The notes below the pieces were generated by a model. That model saw nothing but the letters and a program-made list of their open reading frames with translations, had not been told where the DNA came from and searched no databases. A stretch of DNA of 7,779 nt. Origin: Acidimicrobiaceae bacterium (lineage in GTDB: Bacteria; Actinomycetota; Acidimicrobiia; Acidimicrobiales; RAAP-2). The stretch covers positions 1-7,779 of the forward strand of contig PKZI01000259.1 of NCBI GenBank assembly GCA_003133005.1, in the 5' to 3' direction. Made by a program: the position numbers and the translations under genes. Positions 6,730-7,779 of the stretch are shown here, piece after piece. Numbering within the stretch: the stretch's first letter is position 1; every line of letters starts with the position of its first letter.

Positions 6730-6812
6730 GAACGATGTCCTTCGCCTGTTTGATCGCGTCTCTCAGGTCCAGAAGTGCAAAGAGTACCCCACGGTGCCGC
6801 ACTTTGGGTTGG

Positions 6813-6840
6813 ATTCGCGAGGGCCCTCGAGTGATGTCAA
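6813..6840 (-). promoter_or_regulatory. Candidate pot operon promoter with a 12-bp palindrome in the spacer
   Basis: On the - strand a perfect -35-like TTGACA (6840-6835) is followed by the perfect palindrome CGAGGGCCCTCG (6829-6818), then GCGAAT (6818-6813), which matches a -10 box only in its last three bases at 16-nt spacing. If used, the transcript would have a leader of about 120 nt. The palindrome sits where a repressor would block polymerase. The -10 is poor, and both elements could arise by chance. Confidence 0.3.
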
Positions 6841-6996
6841 CTGATTTACCCGCTGGCGATGGGAGTGTCGTGACCCGTCGCTTTCTTCGACAAAACGTCC
6901 AATTGAAATCCGTCACCCAGAATCATTGAACTCGGCGGTAGACCTATGAATCGCTCGGGTTCGCTCGACGATTGAGTTACCGCGTGCGTCAGATTG

Positions 6997-7026
6997 AAAA
7001 GTGCGCGAAAATGAGAGTCACGCGCA
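6997..7026 (-). terminator. Probable intrinsic terminator of the SDR/epimerase-like gene
   Basis: On the - strand, 7 nt after the SDR stop codon, TGCGCG (7026-7021) pairs exactly with CGCGCA (7007-7002) around a 13-nt loop. One further base is followed by TTTT (7000-6997). Stem and T-run are short but correctly placed to separate this gene from the pot operon, which lies on the same strand downstream. Confidence 0.45.
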
Positions 7027-7033
7027 ACGGTCC

Positions 7034-7779
7034 TCAGGGGTTCGGCGCATCGAAGTAGAACCCCTTATTCAGATCCTCAAGTAGTCCGGGGTGTGTGGGT
7101 TGCCAGTCGAGCAGTTTGCGTGTGATCGCGTTCGAGGTCGGGTTGTCCCACCCTACGAACATCGCGAGGTAACTGAAGTGCTCGGCCACGTCGTCGGGGG
7201 AGATGCTCACGACAGGAACATCGAGATTTCTTCCGATGGCTTCGGCAATATGTTTGAACGCAACACCCTCGTCACCCACACCGTGAAGGCGCGATCCCGC
7301 GGGTGCGGATTCGACCGCGAGACGGTAAAGGCGAGCAGCGTCCGAGACGTGCACGCCCGGCCAGCGGTTGTTACCATCACCCACGTAGCCCGAGACACCC
7401 GTCTCGCGAGCAATGTTGATGAGTCCGGGCATGAAGCCGTGCAGATCGCTTTCTCCGTGCACCGAAGGAGAGAGCCGGATCGACGAGGAGCGAATGCCGC
7501 GGGCCGCACTTTCAATAACCGCGTTCTCGGTCCCGACGCGCGGAAGTGCGGAGTCGAGCACGTCCTCTTCGGTGCCGAGTCGTCCGAGAAACGAAAGTAT
7601 CAGTGTTCCAGAAGTGTTGACGAAGGGCTTATTTGTTCCTTCGAGTACGCCGAGCATCGCCTCGACGGCGGCTTGGTCTTGTCGAACGGATTCCATGAAG
7701 TCGGTCCGCATACCAACGTTGTTGAAAGCGAGGTTCACGACACCGTCGGATTCCTCGGCGGCGCGACGCAAAACGTCGA
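7034..7779 (-). CDS. Atypical SDR / NAD-dependent epimerase-dehydratase-like protein, 5' end missing
   Basis: The gene runs off the right edge. The visible 245 residues from the TTG codon at 7771 are preceded in frame by Asp-Val, giving DVLRRAAEESDGVVNLAF, which is internal sequence of this family, so the TTG is not the true start. About 40-50 residues, including the glycine-rich Rossmann NAD(P) loop, are missing. Seen from the TTG: VVNLAF (11-16) and FVNTSGT (50-56) are the usual beta-strand motifs, then SIRLSPSVHGESDLHGFMPGL (97-117), GDGNNRWPGVHVSDAARLYRLA (131-152), and a C-terminal LLDWQPTHPGLLEDL (220-234). A classical YxxxK catalytic pair is not evident, as in many atypical extended SDRs. 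Substrate and pathway are unknown, and nothing links it to the transporters. A terminator-like hairpin follows its TGA stop. Confidence 0.88.
   Translation of the reverse strand, partial: DVLRRAAEESDGVVNLAFNNVGMRTDFMESVRQDQAAVEAMLGVLEGTNKPFVNTSGTLILSFLGRLGTEEDVLDSALPRVGTENAVIESAARGIRSSSIRLSPSVHGESDLHGFMPGLINIARETGVSGYVGDGNNRWPGVHVSDAARLYRLAVESAPAGSRLHGVGDEGVAFKHIAEAIGRNLDVPVVSISPDDVAEHFSYLAMFVGWDNPTSNAITRKLLDWQPTHPGLLEDLNKGFYFDAPNP

Larger units (their letters stand above)
6690..7033. other. Non-coding region between the SDR gene and the pot operon
   Basis: This 344-nt stretch holds no convincing gene. Overlapping open frames on both strands run into potA in a wrong frame and lack good ribosome sites. 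It contains the terminator of the SDR gene (6997-7026), candidate promoter elements for potA (6813-6840 and 6724-6729), and a possible leader hairpin, AAGTGC (6773-6778) with GCACTT (6799-6804), with a weaker inner stem. A direct repeat TCGCTCG occurs at 6951-6957 and 6961-6967 (separated by three bases). I see no known riboswitch. Confidence 0.6.

Noticed and set aside
6620..6929. Open frames of about 93-98 codons on both strands across the potA start and its upstream region
   Set aside because: They overlap the certain potA coding sequence in wrong frames, have no good ribosome site and no recognisable domain.
7034..7771. TTG at 7771 as the true start of the SDR-like gene
   Set aside because: In-frame Asp-Val precedes it up to the window edge, and the protein would lack the Rossmann NAD loop; the gene is simply truncated by the window.

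Overview
The window looks like chromosomal DNA from a high-to-moderate G+C actinobacterium. Supporting signs are a tRNA 3' end with no encoded CCA, GTG and TTG starts (four of the five complete start-resolvable transport genes outside the universal stress gene use GTG, TTG or ATG with clear ribosome binding sites), a twin-arginine signal on a solute-binding protein, and proteins that read like actinobacterial members of their families. An acidimicrobial-type lineage is possible, but that is only an impression from the proteins.

Layout: bases 1-28 are the 3' end of a tRNA (probably Arg) cut by the window edge. A short upstream region with two small dyads follows. Next, on the + strand, come an APC-superfamily amino acid/polyamine permease (183-1751) and a single-domain universal stress protein (1806-2246), probably one transcription unit. 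A convergent intergenic region (2247-2470) holds several inverted repeats. From 6689 down to 2471 on the - strand lies a four-gene ABC importer operon of the spermidine/putrescine type, in the order ATPase (potA), Tat-exported binding protein (potD), permease (potB), permease (potC). The genes are packed very tightly: a 3-nt gap, a 40-nt overlap and a 4-nt GTGA overlap. A 344-nt non-coding region (6690-7033) upstream of potA holds candidate promoter elements and a 12-bp palindrome. It also contains a likely terminator for the last gene, an atypical SDR/NAD-dependent epimerase-like protein on the - strand (7034-7779), which is cut by the right edge.

Working together: PotD would capture a polyamine (or related cationic amine) outside the membrane, PotB/PotC form the channel, and PotA powers it. 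The convergent APC permease is a secondary transporter for amino acids or amines, and the adjacent stress protein may tie it to energy or stress state. The stretch is thus a small amine/amino-acid transport locus built by two different mechanisms.

I see no CRISPR array, insertion sequence, phage gene or obviously undescribed system here. The most notable points are the lack of a lipobox cysteine in the binding protein, the permease plus stress-protein pairing facing a Pot operon, and some shared or suggestively placed dyads in the non-coding DNA.
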